A stretch of 64,000 nt of DNA from Siphonodentalium dalli. Lineage: Eukaryota; Mollusca; Scaphopoda; Gadilida; Siphonodentaliidae. The stretch is from NCBI GenBank assembly GCA_032622095.1, contig CP136061.1, positions 45,393,797-45,457,796 on the forward strand, in the 5' to 3' direction. The position numbers were made by a program, and so were the translations under genes. The notes below the pieces were generated by a model. The model ran no database searches, was not told the DNA's origin, and saw only the letters and a program-made list of their open reading frames with translations. This document shows, piece by piece, positions 48,263 to 60,299 of the stretch; the first letter of the stretch is position 1, and each line of letters starts with the position of its first letter.

Positions 48263-49732
48263 TATTACATACGTTGTGGGGACATTTCTTTAAAAATTCA
48301 AACAATACCGTAGTTGTGAGGACCTCGTTATTTCGTAAATATATCCAAACTCGGAGGGTACCTTTAACGAAATAACGGCAATCTTTGTAACGCATGCGTA
48401 GTATCATTTCCGCCTAGTGCGGACGAAAAAATATCAAAAATTTCAAAAAATACAAATTTCCGTCGCCTTAAGGGAAAAAATTGTTAACATTGTCAGGACA
48501 TTGTTTTACTATATGAATGTCCTCACAGAGTTGGGTTGACACACTCACACACACAAACACACACACAAACACACAAACAGATCTTCCAAAATATATAATA
48601 GATATATATTGGCTAGAGGCGACCAAAAGGGTTGAACCACCGGAGCTGAAAATGTGTACAAATGGGTTATTTGACCATATAAATCTTATTTATGCCTTTA
48701 AATGGCACTACTAATTAACTGAACTAAATATACTCAAAATGTTTGCCATGTGGTCGGTGAAAATTGAAAAACGTGGATAAATTGACATGTAGAGTTTCAT
48801 GGGATAGATGCCGGAAAATATGAGTAATAAAGAGAAAATATGTTGGACCATTGGTACAAATGCCTCACCTGACCATTGGATTGTCATGGGATAGGCGCCT
48901 TTGACCTCAGATGACTTAAAGTGGGGGGGGGGGGGGTAATAAATTATATGATAAATAAGAGCGTTTGTTATTAGCCCAGGCGCTAAGTGGGGAAATTGGT
49001 GCACAAAAGTGGAATGTCACAGTATAGGTGCTGTTGATCTCAAATGACTTGAAGGGCCACTAACAAATTGTGCATTCTTCACCGGAGCAACGCCGATACC
49101 CCTGCTATTCTTCGATATAATGGAAAATATATGTGACAAGTTAACTGAAATGTGACTCGGACATAGTTGCGTCCACAGACGGACGGCTAGACGGGCAAGG
49201 TTATTTCTGTATATAATCTCCATAACTTCGTTATACGGGGGTATAACTATTATAGTCATATTCGACTTCAATAAGCGAGTTGCCAATCTCAACCGGAAGT
49301 GCCGCCATTGCGTTATGACGTATTTGTCCCCTCAGGAGAAATGATTTCTAATTGTAAACACGACTTCGACATCTCGCTAATAAATTTATCTCTTTTCTCG
49401 TTTTATGTTATCCACATAGATACTTAATAGCTTAGATCGATGCACTAAAAGAATGTGCATAATTATACCATATAAGCAACAGTTGACATGCAGTAATTTA
49501 ATGAAATAACTGCACGAAACCCGATGAAAGTACCGAAGAAGTGGGCGTGGCATTTTTGTTTTCCAATTTCGGTTTTGATGGCGTGCTTGTTTAGTTGTGT
49601 CCATATTCGTTCTTGGAGTGCATACTCGTTTAATTGTGCCCAGAAGGGGATATCTAATCGGCGTGTGTCCTTTCTTTGTTGACCATGGCAGGGGAAAGGG
49701 CCCGAGTATTAAAAAATTCAAGTTAGAAATTT
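48263..49732. other. No gene seen
   Basis: An (AC)n stretch ending in AGATCTTCCAAAATATATAA (48535-48600) is the complement of the TTATATATTTTGGAAGATCT edge at 47340, so a piece of the satellite edge is inverted here. A poly-G run lies at about 48923. No gene. Confidence 0.55.
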
Positions 49733-49798
49733 CTAGATCATGCCATGAATCTCTACTCTGTCTACGTTAGACAGAGTAGATATTCATGGCATGATCTA
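49733..49798. repeat. Hairpin, CTAGATCATGCCATGAA family
   Basis: The ends are CTAGATCATGCCATGAAT and ATTCATGGCATGATCTAG, with inner arms CTACTCTGTCTA / TAGACAGAGTAG. Related to 4086-4153 and 50430-50550. Confidence 0.9.
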
Positions 49799-50429
49799 GG
49801 ACATTTCATGGACAACACAATTTGGGTTTTACACCACATATAGGTTGAAATTATTATCATTATTTGATTTACTTACCAGTAATTAGTGGGAATTTGTTGG
49901 TTTTGGACCAACAGCAGAATATTAGGGGTGGGGAGGGGTGCAAATAATATTTTAGGCTGGCCTGGTTCAAGTTGGTGGAGGGTGAAGTAAAAAATTCAAG
50001 GTGGACACCCCAAATGAAGCCCATTTAGCCACGTCCATGTTCATAAGTTTCATGTTTGAAAGCATTTCAGGGGAAAATTTAAAATGAAATATCAGTTATG
50101 GAAACTTAATATTGATAGCTCTCTAGATTTCACCAGAGTGCATGATGTTGTAAATGTATGTAAAGCGATAAATTTGTCTACATATTAGCACCTCTCCAGA
50201 TGAGTCTGACTGGGGACATGGCAACGTGGTGGGTGGGGGTTCTTCATCAGCTTGGTCAAATTTTTCAGCAATAAAAAAATTACATGCATAAATAACTTTA
50301 CGAAATTTCACACCGGATATCGGTTGGGCTCTGATATTTCAACTTTCCAACAAAAAATTACTGTAGAATATGTTTAGACCAATGGAAATGTTTTACTACT
50401 ACACTGTATTTTATTACAGGGGTGATGGT
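49799..50429. other. No gene seen
   Basis: No supported feature. Confidence 0.5.
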
Positions 50430-50550
50430 AGATTATGCCATGAACCCATACTCTGTCTAATGCCCATAAACAATCTTGGGTTTTGTACTGGTGGAATATG
50501 ATCTCTACGGGCGTTAGAGACGACAGAGTATAGATTCATGGCATGATCTA
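50430..50550. repeat. Hairpin, CTAGATCATGCCATGAA family, larger loop
   Basis: The outer arms are TAGATTATGCCATGAA and TTCATGGCATGATCTA. Inner arms around ACTCTGTCTAATGCCC enclose a loop of about 45 bases. A half-site relative (ATCATGTCATGAATATCTAC) lies near 50650. Confidence 0.85.
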
Positions 50551-51442
50551 GGGTGGGGGCACACAGTTTGAAAGGTGAATAAAATTTGAACACCCCCCAG
50601 CAGGAGGATCATATAACCATGTTTCTGCTGTCAATTGTACTTAATATATCATGTCATGAATATCTACCCTGGACATAACATAGCCAGAATAGAGAGTCAT
50701 AACATTATCAATTAGCCATGATACGTTGTCGCCTTAATAGTATGTCAATTATAGGTTATATACGGTAGTATGTGTGCGGAACCACTGAACTAATGTGAGA
50801 TATTTTATAGACATACACGACAATAGCATGTAACTGTACTGTTAACGCATAATTAAGATATTTCAGCCAGTTTAATTTCTCGAGTAAACTAGCAGTTATT
50901 AATTATACATGTATTTGATAATACCGACAAATAGTAAGCAAGTGGCAAGAAATTGGAAAACTTGCTTAAAAATCTTAATAAGATATAACCAACTCCTTGA
51001 CTGTTCATTAATAAGAATCGAATCATGTTTTGCATTGTTGGATAGCTTCTGACAGGTTGATGCTCTACAAACGGACATGGGCATCATGGTGGCATTATAC
51101 TACTACATTTTGTAGGGATTAATATTAAAGCGCTATACTTGGAAGTTTTAACCATTTATTTACATCACCGGTATACATGTATACAAACAAGGCACTTATC
51201 TCATGAACATACATTGTATATAACCAAGTCATATAAAACAAGAAATACAAAATGCACAGAACAGGTGTAATGGGAGTTGTAATAAACTATATAAATTTAT
51301 ACCAGACACATTGCTATTTTGCAGGCTAGTGGACTAACAATTTACATTTGTGGCAATCTACTATAACACTGGTGGTGGGAGTTTATGCTTTTTCTCCATA
51401 CATTGTGTCTTCTCTGCATGTTGACTGTATACGCCATTAATT
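50551..51442. other. No gene; likely 5' flank of the transposase pseudogene
   Basis: AT-rich. The left terminus of the proposed element should lie here, but I could not match an inverted terminus to the right side. Confidence 0.4.
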
Positions 51443-54178
51443 ATGCCTCGATCACAGTGTGCTGTTGCTTGTTGCAAAAATGGGACTGGAATACTCAATA
51501 ATTGGCATAAAACAGTTTTTGTAATTCATAACTGCTTGCACAAAACTGAAAACCGCAAATGTGAATCACCATTCAAGTTATACCCATTCCCATCTGACCT
51601 AGACATTCTCTCAATATGGTTGAAAAATATAGGACGAAAAGACAAAATAACTGGCGAAGACTGGATACCAAATTCAGGTAGTAGAATTTGTTCTGCACAC
51701 TTCATTGGATCAAAACCAACTCCAGATAACCCGTATCCAACATTAGGAATTGAGGCTGATTATTCATGGTCACAGATGAAAATACGACGTGAATTGTTCA
51801 AATTGCCACCCTCATCTCATGAAGGGCCCCCACCAAAGAAAAAAGGGCTGGTCCCACTCCCACCTCTACAACCATTAGTAGTAGTGAGTCAATGTTACCA
51901 GAGGACATCGCAGTTGTAGGTAGTCCTGATTTGTTGATGCCCACACCAATTAGCTCAAGTACGCCTATAAGCTTACATGTGTATCACTCATATGACATCC
52001 CCACGATATGTCTTCGGACACCAACCTGCAATTGCCATGCCTGCATGAAGATCCCAGACAAGACCCCAGATAGTCATTATGTAGATGAACACGGCTACAG
52101 TTCTGAGTACATTTGTGAATGCAAACCAAATTGTGACTGTAAATGCTGCTTTGATAAAAACATGATAATAATAGATCTGAAGAGAAAAATCGAACAATTG
52201 TAGTCCAAAAAAATGATAACTCCTTCAAAATATTCACAAGGAAAATCAAAAAATCAGCTTAAAAGTATGTTAACAATCATCACGAAGAACAACAAAAGTA
52301 TTCAATTCAACACAGGTATCCCCAACAAATCAACCCTGAACCTATTGTTCGATTACATCAAGCCTAAAGTTGAGAAAATGGTTCAGTGGCGTGCAAAACT
52401 TAAATGTGCCGTTTCTACTATTGTTAAACGTGACTTCAGAAGAACACCAAAATAATTGGCAGAAGGGCAGTTATGTCGCTGAAAGAACAGGTCATGATGG
52501 TGTTGATGACACTCAGACTGGGATTAATGGCTAAAGACCTTGCCGGGAGGTTCAATGTATCATCAACATCAATAAGCCGGACTTTCTGTTCATTGATTAA
52601 AGCTATTTCCGAAATTCTTAAGCCATTAAGGGTCAGACGCACGTTTTGCCAAAATTTCCTGGTATTTCAAAATGTATTTTCTCTAAATCTATCAGGAATA
52701 TCTTTGTGAAATTTTGTACAAGAGATTATTGTGGTACTATACATAAGAACCATTGGACATTTGGTTATTATAAACTCATTTACTTTACTTTCATGGCATG
52801 AAAAATCTTTAAAATTTCACTGTGTTCAGGTACCGAGAACTACTGTAAAACAGATTTTTTTAGAAAGTGCATTTCATATATACATGATATCATATCTGAA
52901 GACCATGAGAGGAGACTTAATTTTTCTTGATTCATGAAATTAAATGATTATTTTCATTCAGAAAGACAACTACCATAAATAATATTTTATTATTGAGAAT
53001 TTTCATGCCATGCTTGTTGGTCATTGAAAAATTGGGCTCAGTTGAGTTCTGGGTCATGGGTTCATAACCAAGTTAAATCTGTCCACCATATCTCTTAACA
53101 CTGTGGCCTAATTTATGTTGATTGCTCCCTGCTTGAGTGGACAGCACCACATTTGAACATTTGTTTTCATTGGGCTGGCATATTTGTGACTGCTTTATTC
53201 TTCATTATAATACATGGGGTATGATGCTATAATATGCAATTAAAAAGCTAACTCAACATTATGATACAAATGAAGCCTCCTCTCATGGAGTCAAGACAAT
53301 AAGCTATTTGATGGCTGACATGTTGTTTCATATTATAAATTTTTCTGGCAGTTCTCGGTACCTAAAGGGACAAAAACGAAACAAATATGTTCAACCTCTC
53401 AAATGTATTAAAATCCATTATTGTTATTGTCTATTTATAATTGCTCTGATTCTATATATAATGAAAATTATTATTTGTAAAATTCAAGATTTTTCACCAG
53501 GTAGATCCAGAGAAATTCTTTGTTGAAAATCACTTGCCATTTCTGGCTGGATTTACTGTGATTTATGCAAAACGTGCGTCTCCCCCTTAATACACTTCCC
53601 CACCAAGAGAAAATGTTCAAGCTAACATGCCCACACAATTTAGAAAGCTATATCCACGATGCAGAGGAATTCTCGACTGCACTGAAATATTCATTGACCG
53701 ACCAAGAGACCTAAAAATTCAAGCTCAAACTTAGTCTGATTATAAAAAAAACACAACACAGTTAAATATCTGGTTTGCATCACACCCAGGGGGTGTATTA
53801 GTTTCCTCTCCAAAGGTTGGGGTGGACGAGCATCTGACCAACATATCGTAAGAAATAGTGGGTTTCTGCAACTTGTGGAACCATTTGATCTCTATATGGC
53901 CGACAAAGGATTCCCCATTGCAGAAGATCTTCTTCTTCATAGTTCTATCCTTGCTGTACCACCCGGTGTCCGTGGGAGGGAGCAAATGACTGAAGTCTAA
54001 AGTAAAAAAAACAAAGGAAATTGCTAACTTGCGAATACACGTAGAGAGTGCAATAGGAAGAATGAAAGGCTATAAAATTCTTAAAATTGTTCTACCTTTA
54101 ACATTGCTGACTTATATTGATGATATTACAACAGTATGTGCTGCATTGTGTAACATACAAGGACCTCTTGTTGTATGA
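51443..54178 (+). pseudogene. THAP-domain DDE transposase pseudogene (ISL2EU-like)
   Basis: A THAP zinc finger opens the frame: SQCAVACCKNG, FKLYPFPSDLDILSIWLKNI, then SRICSAHFIGSKPTPDNPYP. A frameshift in the A/G run near 51840 leads to a linker and a Cys-rich block (CNCHACMK, CECKPNCDCKCC, 51892-52203). One TAG at 52201-52203 and a frame change near 52450 interrupt FNTGIPNKSTLNLLFDYIKP and SLKEQVMMVLMTLRLGL, an HTH_Tnp_4-type segment with DLAGRFNVSSTSISRTF. A 957-bp insertion (52630-53586) then splits the gene. The DDE domain resumes with NVQANMPTQFRKLYPRCRG. The catalytic positions are D (ILDCTEIF, about 53675), D (YMADKGFP, about 53902) and E (HVESAIGRMK, about 54044). It ends VCAALCNIQGPLVV. 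At least five disabling changes. This architecture is IS5/Harbinger-like. THAP plus DDE together with the nearby YqaJ gene points to ISL2EU. Confidence 0.85.
52630..53586. mobile_element. 957-bp TTAA element (piggyBac-like, non-autonomous)
   Basis: TTAA lies on both sides (52626-52629 and 53587-53590). The ends are inverted: GGGTCAGACGCACGTTTTGC at left and GCAAAACGTGCGTCTCCCCC at right. No transposase is visible inside. Removing it with one TTAA joins LKP to LIHFPT, the expected next residues of the DDE transposase, which supports the boundaries. Its end sequence differs from the CCCTTTACCC MITE at 13173, so it is a second TTAA family. Confidence 0.88.
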
Positions 54179-54211
54179 GAAACATGAATCCATAGAATGA
54201 TATAACAGCCA

Positions 54212-55243
54212 TTAACCCTTTACCCTACAGAAGGGCCCTGTGCCAATGCATTCTCTTATATATGCGAGTCGACCATAGGTCGCCTCGCATATATAAGAGA
54301 ATGCATTGGCTTAACACATTAAAAATTATAAAATTGTTAAAGAATGTAAGAAAAAATGGTAAAAAAAGATTTTTTTTAGGCCAATGCATTCTCTTAGGCT
54401 TTCACAATGGGAGCTGTGATGGTGCAGCATCAACCATTCCATGACGGGATCAGCGTAGGTTGCAGCATTAAAGATAATGTGCCAGTGCATTCTCTTATAT
54501 ATGCGAGTGTCACATAGGGAGCTTCGTATATACAATGTATATGTATATATAATAGAATGCGGTGGCTTACAAGGTCAAGACAAATATTGCAGTTGCTTAT
54601 ATAATCGAGACTACATGTGAGAGACTTGCATATACCCGGTTTGAGATAATGTATTGGCACAGGGTTTTCACAAAATTTCAGAAAGCTCCAGTCATGAAAG
54701 GGTTATATAGCATGTGACAATGTATTCTCTTATATATGCGAGCCCCATATAGGGAGCCTCACATATATAAGAGTATACACTGGCTTAGAATGTCAAGGTT
54801 ATATATGTGTGTTCTCTTGTGTATGCGAATCATTACTAATTCTCTAGTGACTAACATTTATTTTGTAGCTATCCCTCCATCCAGTTAAGCAAATGGTGTG
54901 ATCTTTGTATGTTTTGCAAAGTTATATATTGCATAAACGCCATATCTATGTGCTCACTTTGTTTCGTTGTAAATATGTTTATTTGCGTAATCCTACCAAT
55001 ATTTAATTATTAACCATAGCATTAAAGATCCTGTGCCAGTGCATTCTCTTATATATGCAGAGCCTCGCATGTTTAAGAGAAACCACTGGCATACATGGTG
55101 TAGGATATAATGTTGGACCAATGCATTCTCTTTTATATATATGCAAGGCTCCATTTTGGGAAACTGCATACTAGTATATAAGAGAATGCTTTGACACATG
55201 GTTTTTGCCAACTTTAAGGAAGCTATACTCATGGAACGGTTAA
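54212..55243. mobile_element. Cluster of TTAA-type MITE copies with AATGCATTCTCTTATATA hairpins
   Basis: It begins TTAA + CCCTTTACCCTACAG at 54212, matching the left end of the 13173 MITE. Hairpins of the form CCAATGCATTCTCTTATATA ... TATATAAGAGAATGCATTGG occur at 54242-54310, 54481-54568, 54716-54786, 55034-55092 and 55117-55195, plus a half unit near 54380. Loops share a CCCATAGGGAG-like core. Right-end sequences (AGCTCCAGTCATGAAAGGGT near 54685-54703; a diverged one ending in TTAA at 55240-55243) indicate at least two or three nested copies. It sits just after the transposase stop. No protein. Confidence 0.85.
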
Positions 55244-56528
55244 TATACAGGTACACACATACAGGGTATGTACTAGTATATTAATTTAAATACCTAAAAA
55301 TAAGTTGAACATATAACAATTTCCATTGTTGTATGTATCCAGTGGAATTAATCACTACATTTAAACTGTTGAAAGGCGCAGATACTAGAAGTTATCCTGC
55401 AGTTTAACATTTCAGAAATAGATAACTCTGCTAAACATAAAAGGATGTATAACAGTATAAATATAACACATTTTGCTAAAATTAACCATTATATTTTTGC
55501 AACATTTCAGGCATTAAAATACATGTAGCTATACACATGTACCTACCGGTATAAATGTACATGTTCAAAATACACTTAATTCACACCTAAGGATTTATGA
55601 ACTAATGGTGTCAGTTGTTTATTAATAGACCAAATCATATTGGGCTATTCCATTCGGTATGTGACATGAACACTGATTTTTAAAATAACATATCTCTTAC
55701 CGGTACTTATGTTTAAAGTTTTGTATAGAGTGTATGTCCAATTTCATAAAACAGGCAAGACCTGGTCACAAATTAATTGTTTTTATAATATTAGAATAGC
55801 CCAATTGCAACCGAAACTATGCAGATTTGATACAAATACATGTTCATACCGGTATATCCAAATCTTTTGGACAATTAGAACATCCAATAAAAATCAGTAT
55901 TTGTCGCTTCTAATCATTAAATATTTTCCAAAAAACAAAGGTTCTAGGACCGATTTGACTTGGAATTAGTAACATGCAGTGGTGTTCTTTGAACATATAC
56001 TGTTATATGCATACATGTATAGTAGTCTACACAGCAGGTGGGATGCAACCAGACCAGATATTATGTTTAATATTGACCTGTTTACTATCAGATCTTAACT
56101 CCCTGACTTGTATTTTATAATTATGCAACACAAATAATCTAGTCTGACCATCCTGGATGATGTCAAAAACATATATAACTTACTCATGATTTTAGAGATA
56201 CCATTAGAATATAAAAACAAACAGATTACTAGTTTCAAAAGAATTTGATTCATTTCACCAGCACCTGAATACGTTTCATTTTGATGATTACCTTGTAGAA
56301 TTAAGAACATACCGGTATAAATTTATTCACCTTTTTTCCATAACTGATATCTAATAACATGAATAAATGCAAAATCAATTCTTCATCATGTAATTTTACA
56401 TGCTTCATTGGTGAGATATAAATATAAAGCATTCATCACTCGTATAGGACGGTGTATTTTTATCCGGAATATCGGTCTGGTCTGCATCATTAATTTTGTA
56501 GATGTCTGTTATTGTTTGTCATTAACAG
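55244..56528. other. No gene; rich in ACATGTA and ACCGGTA words
   Basis: This stretch lies between the converging transposase and nuclease genes. Small frames (55709-55969 and others) show no recognisable motif. Confidence 0.5.
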
Positions 56529-56732
56529 TTCACAGGGGCATGTTGTTAAAAACAAGTAAACATATAAATAAAAAATAAGCGTACCACTTTAACAAACACA
56601 TCGCTAATGATATTGTATAATACGTTATGTATTATATCATTAGTGATGTGTTAGTTAAAGTGCCGCACTGGTTTTTAATTTATAATTTTTTAATTAAATT
56701 TTTACTTGTTTTTAACAACACGTCCCTGTGAA
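56529..56732. mobile_element. 204-bp MITE
   Basis: The ends TTCACAGGGGCATGTTGTTA and TAACAACACGTCCCTGTGAA are inverted, and the arms continue through AAAAACAAGTAAA. A central palindrome lies around ATCGCTAATGATATTGTATA / TTATATCATTAGTGATGTG. It lies 20 bases beyond the YqaJ-nuclease stop codon, so it may provide that transcript's 3' end. Confidence 0.85.
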
Positions 56733-56751
56733 ACAATTATGTACTGTTACA

Positions 56752-57707
56752 TCAATCCTTTTCGCATAACTTTGGAGCAATATAACGTCTAAAGAAGACA
56801 ATTAATGACTGCAACAAAGCATCCCATCTTTCAGCATTGAATGATATTTTATCGATAAGGTAGCCATGGTGTGAATATACAAAAAAGTAACAGAAATCCC
56901 TGTTGGTCACTCCCATCTGGCCTTGAACCTGGTCATAATAGCTGTGTCCGTGGCGTAGTTTACGCATTCCACCTTCATAAAATTCCATGAAACTTAAACG
57001 CTCCACTGATGGGGGCACATCTGAGACACTTATAGGACATTTAATTTCGACAATACTAGGTCCGTGGCAAGAGCAGGAAACTAGACCATCTGGGCTTGCA
57101 CCAATGAATTGACATTTATGGTCAACAAAAAGTCCACACTCCTCGAGAATAAAATTTTCATGTGCCACATCCTTCTGAACGCATCGGAATTTTTCAAAAG
57201 CAATCCTTCTGCCATACTTTAAGGCTGGTAATTCAGAAGGTGTCTGAATCAGCCCAAGAACACGATTCACTAAATTGGTTTCAGGATGTTTATCTGCTGT
57301 CTGCATTCTTGTGTAGATATCATGAAACTTTGAAGCTGTGAGACGGCCTTTGCGCTGTGAGAACCATGCGTTCAGGCTCTGTCCTCGGGTCATAAACTCG
57401 ATGGTTGCAATTTCATCCACAACCAAAGGGGTGAAAATACTTTCCATGAACACCTCAACAGAACTTGACATGTAGGCTAACTCAGCAACTGCTTTTGGAA
57501 GCATTTGTATACATGTAGTAGTATCATCTACAACGTTTTGTTCATACAGTGGATTAGTCACAGAATCCCTCTCCGCTAATGTCACAGCCATAGGGTTAAT
57601 CTCAGCAAGATCGTGCAGGAATTCGCTGAAGGTCTTTCCTTTGGAAATGTCGTGCGCCTTGAAACCCTTCTTTGGCGTTGGATTTAGTCTTATGGCCAAA
57701 CCTGGAC
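56752..57707 (-). CDS. YqaJ-type PD-(D/E)xK nuclease, last exon
   Basis: The exon starts after TAAATATTCACAG at 57708 and runs 318 codons (PGLAIRLNPTPKKGFKAH ...) to the stop at 56752. The nuclease core shows RKGRLTASKFHDI, LKYGRRIAFEKF, then FIGASPDGLV (Asp) and IVEIKCPI (Glu-X-Lys). YYDQVQGQMGVTNRDFCYFF then supplies the Gln-containing YqaJ motif, so all catalytic positions are present. YqaJ nucleases are lambda-exonuclease relatives that degrade DNA ends. Phase 1 joining to the 60186-60002 exon gives RKR-PGLAIR without a break. No stop or frameshift within the exon. It faces the decayed THAP transposase. Either it is the second protein of the same old ISL2EU-like element or a copy kept intact longer. 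Confidence 0.88.
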
Positions 57708-58519
57708 CTGTGAATATTTACAAATAATCATTCAAAAATGTACACATGTTACATGTACATGTAGATAAATAATCACATGTAGATAAATAATCTGAAAGGT
57801 TCATACCTAAATTACGGAACATTTACTGAACTACATGTATAAATGCACTAATTGTTATAGATTCATAATACTGTAACATCAATAGAATATCAGGTTATCC
57901 ATACATGTACTAAATAGTGTTACTTGGCCTCACAAAACAAGTAAACTGTTACAAATCACTATGTTTTAGTGTTTGTATATTATTATTACATTTTATTCAA
58001 CTTTTTCACTTTTTCTGTCCAAATATAAATTGTATCCACACACCACAGAATCAGAATGTGGAATTATACGGTCAGAATGTCTGAGCACGGTGTCATGACA
58101 TCATCTGTTTGTGATGAATGGTATCCCTGCATATTATTTTACTTGAAAGATCAAGTTTAGCTGTACATACCAATATAATTTTGGTAAGTTACAGCCTAAC
58201 CAATTGTTTCATTTTGGTTTTGGCAGTAAAGATATAAACACAACAGTGAACTGTTCATATTATAGTGTAGAATGTATCTAATTTAATGAGATGTAATGAT
58301 CTGGATCTCTATTGAGGAGAAAAGTTATTGTAGAGTCTGGGCTATAGTATATCTAGAGCAGTCATCTAATTGCCAATAAGTATTGAAAAGGCATCAACAG
58401 TTTTCATTCATGCACTGTGTATTTAGCAAATGTCATGATGTGACCTACATGTACATGTACCGACAGGGTGTCACCCCCTAATCATAATTTTATATTAAAT
58501 ATCGAAATTGGCAACAAGC

Positions 58520-58625
58520 ACCAGCATTCTTATCTATTAATTAAATACAGTGACTCTCCATGGCGAAATAATTTTCGTTGCAGATACATATATTTACAAT
58601 TGTGCATAGTTCTGGCAGATGATGT
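58520..58625 (+). repeat. Partial copy of the repeat at 20560-20745
   Basis: Shared TTCTTATATATTA-like, GACTCTC.ATGGCGAAAT and TATTTACAATT blocks; about 40 bases of the other copy are missing. Confidence 0.5.
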
Positions 58626-59091
58626 TTTATTTGGGCTGGAAAATAATCAAATTTTATGAAATGCTGTGCTATAAAAGCTGCATATCAGCCTTCTTGTTTA
58701 ATCCAGAATACCGGTTAAAATGGGCACATGAATCCCAAATACCAGTTAACAGGGGTGTGAATCCTGCGTGTAGCCTGCAAAAGGCCAGAATCCCAAGTAC
58801 CAAGTATCAGTCATGAGGCAGAACCTGGAAGAACTAAAGATTGAACTGTTGAGTACCTGCTAGTATGTAATGTTTTTGTGTGTATTACTTAGTCAGTCTA
58901 TGTGTATCAGCATGTTGATCAATACTACAGGTTAAATAAATTTATAAGGTATATTTTGCATATCACTTTTTATGACACCATACTAGTAAATGATTCATCG
59001 AACCAGAGTGACCCTCTAAGTTAAACTACATTTCAGGTAAAACTTACGTGAGGTTATAAGCCGCAACACTACCTGAGTAGTAATACATGTA

Positions 59092-59238
59092 CAGTAACGC
59101 CCTAAGTAATTGACCTCTTAATCACAGCAGAATTATGGGTAACTTTTCAGGATTTAGTCGGAAATATGGCTTGTTGCCATTTATCGGAAAGCTCTCCTAT
59201 CCTCCGCTGTGGTTAAGAGGTTACTTAGGGCGTTACTG
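59092..59238. mobile_element. 147-bp TA-flanked MITE (Tc1/mariner-like)
   Basis: TA lies on both sides (59090-59091 and 59239-59240). The ends CAGTAACGCCCTAAGTAA and TTACTTAGGGCGTTACTG are exact complements, extended by CCTCTTAA / TTAAGAGG and CACAGC / GCTGTG. No ORF. Located in the intron of the YqaJ-nuclease gene. Confidence 0.93.
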
Positions 59239-59734
59239 TAATCGTCAATTAGTATGAAATCATAACATTATTTTTTAATAACTAATATTAACTCGCCAAT
59301 AACGAGATTCGCCAAAGCTTGATAAAAATTTGTTTGTAAACATTGGACAGGGTCGAAGTAATTAAATATACAATTTTTAGAAGCTGCATATTTTTGAGAC
59401 CGTGCACTGCATTTTTTGGGGGCATTTGGTGAGATTCGAATCCCGGCCCATCTCAATTTTTTTTTTTTAATTTGCACTGTCTCAAAAAACACATGCAGCT
59501 TCTATATGTTATCTTACTACGCGATAAGCGATGTTTATTGAAAAATCACTGTTTACATAATAAAGGTTTCAACACAATAAATTTCGTTATCTGAGAACTA
59601 TGTACATGTAGAGTACATGTATAACAATTGTTTTTCTCATCGTTTTTTCTCATATTTTTACTAACTTTCATTTTTTTTGCTAATTGCGCACTGCGAACAC
59701 CTTCAGTCCCTTTAATACAGGGTTCGGCTTTACA

Positions 59735-59975
59735 TATCCTGTGCCAGTGCATTATCTTATATATGCGAGTCTCCCAATGTCCCATAGGGAGGCTCGCATA
59801 CACTGAAGAGAATGCACTGGCTTACTAGGTCAAGATAAATATTGTTAGGTCAAAGATTTCTCTTTATATATGCGAGACTCCCTATGGGAGACTCACATAA
59901 TCAGGTATAAGAGAATGCATTAGCTCAGAATTTTGACAAAATTTCAGGAAGCTCCAGTCATTGAAGGATTAAGGA
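59735..59975. repeat. Hairpin-MITE copy (AATGCATTCTCTTATATA family)
   Basis: Two hairpins (59742-59822 and 59850-59925) with CCCATAGGGAG-like loops, followed by the family end TTTCAGGAAGCTCCAGTCAT and a GAAGGATTAA terminus near 59973. Same order of parts as at 54.5-54.7 kb. Confidence 0.85.
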
Positions 59976-60001
59976 AACTTAAGATTAAAGAAATTACTAA
60001 C

Positions 60002-60186
60002 GTTTTCTCTCTGCTCTTGGTTTCTTTATTTCCATGTCACAAATTTGGCTTGGAACCACTGAACCTGTTGTCTTATTGTCCCACGAGCATGGCTTTGAAG
60101 TCACGGAAGGCTGTATGTGGCCATATTGCCAACAGAAATCAACTTTGAGGAGTAAGGCAGCAATGTGATTGCACGATTGGCTCAAC
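60002..60186 (-). CDS. SWIM-zinc-finger exon of the YqaJ-nuclease gene
   Basis: An exon of 185 bp between acceptor CGTTTTTTCCAG (60187) and donor AAAAC|GTTAGTAA. It reads LSQSCNHIAALLLKVDFCWQ, then SVTSKPCSWDN and SQICDMEIKKPRAERKR. C.H.AALL, then C.W, then a basic KKP stretch is the segment that precedes YqaJ domains in eukaryotic transposon-linked nucleases. The exon begins and ends in phases that fit both neighbours. The ORF without splicing would stop right after the donor, as expected for a true exon. Confidence 0.8.
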
Positions 60187-60299
60187 CTGGAAAAAACGTT
60201 ATGAATATTATGATACCGGTATAAACTCACTAAAAGCAATACAAGTCCAATATCACCTGCTTCGGTTATTCCAATAGCCAAGATTTCCCTCTAGAAGGT

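Larger units (their letters stand above)
57708..60001 (-). other. Intron of the YqaJ-nuclease gene
   Basis: About 2.3 kb between donor AAAAC|GTTAGT (60001) and acceptor TATTCACAG (57708). It contains the 20.5 kb-related repeat (58520-58625), a TA-flanked MITE (59092-59238) and a hairpin-MITE copy (59735-59975). Confidence 0.65.

Noticed and set aside
52630-53586. Intron of the transposase gene
   Set aside because: Inverted ends and TTAA on both sides, and the junction lacks GT/AG at the matching points. Insertion is the better reading.
59400-59460. Possible tRNA T-arm around GATTCGAATC
   Set aside because: The flanks do not form a T stem or any cloverleaf; the motif is a short palindrome.
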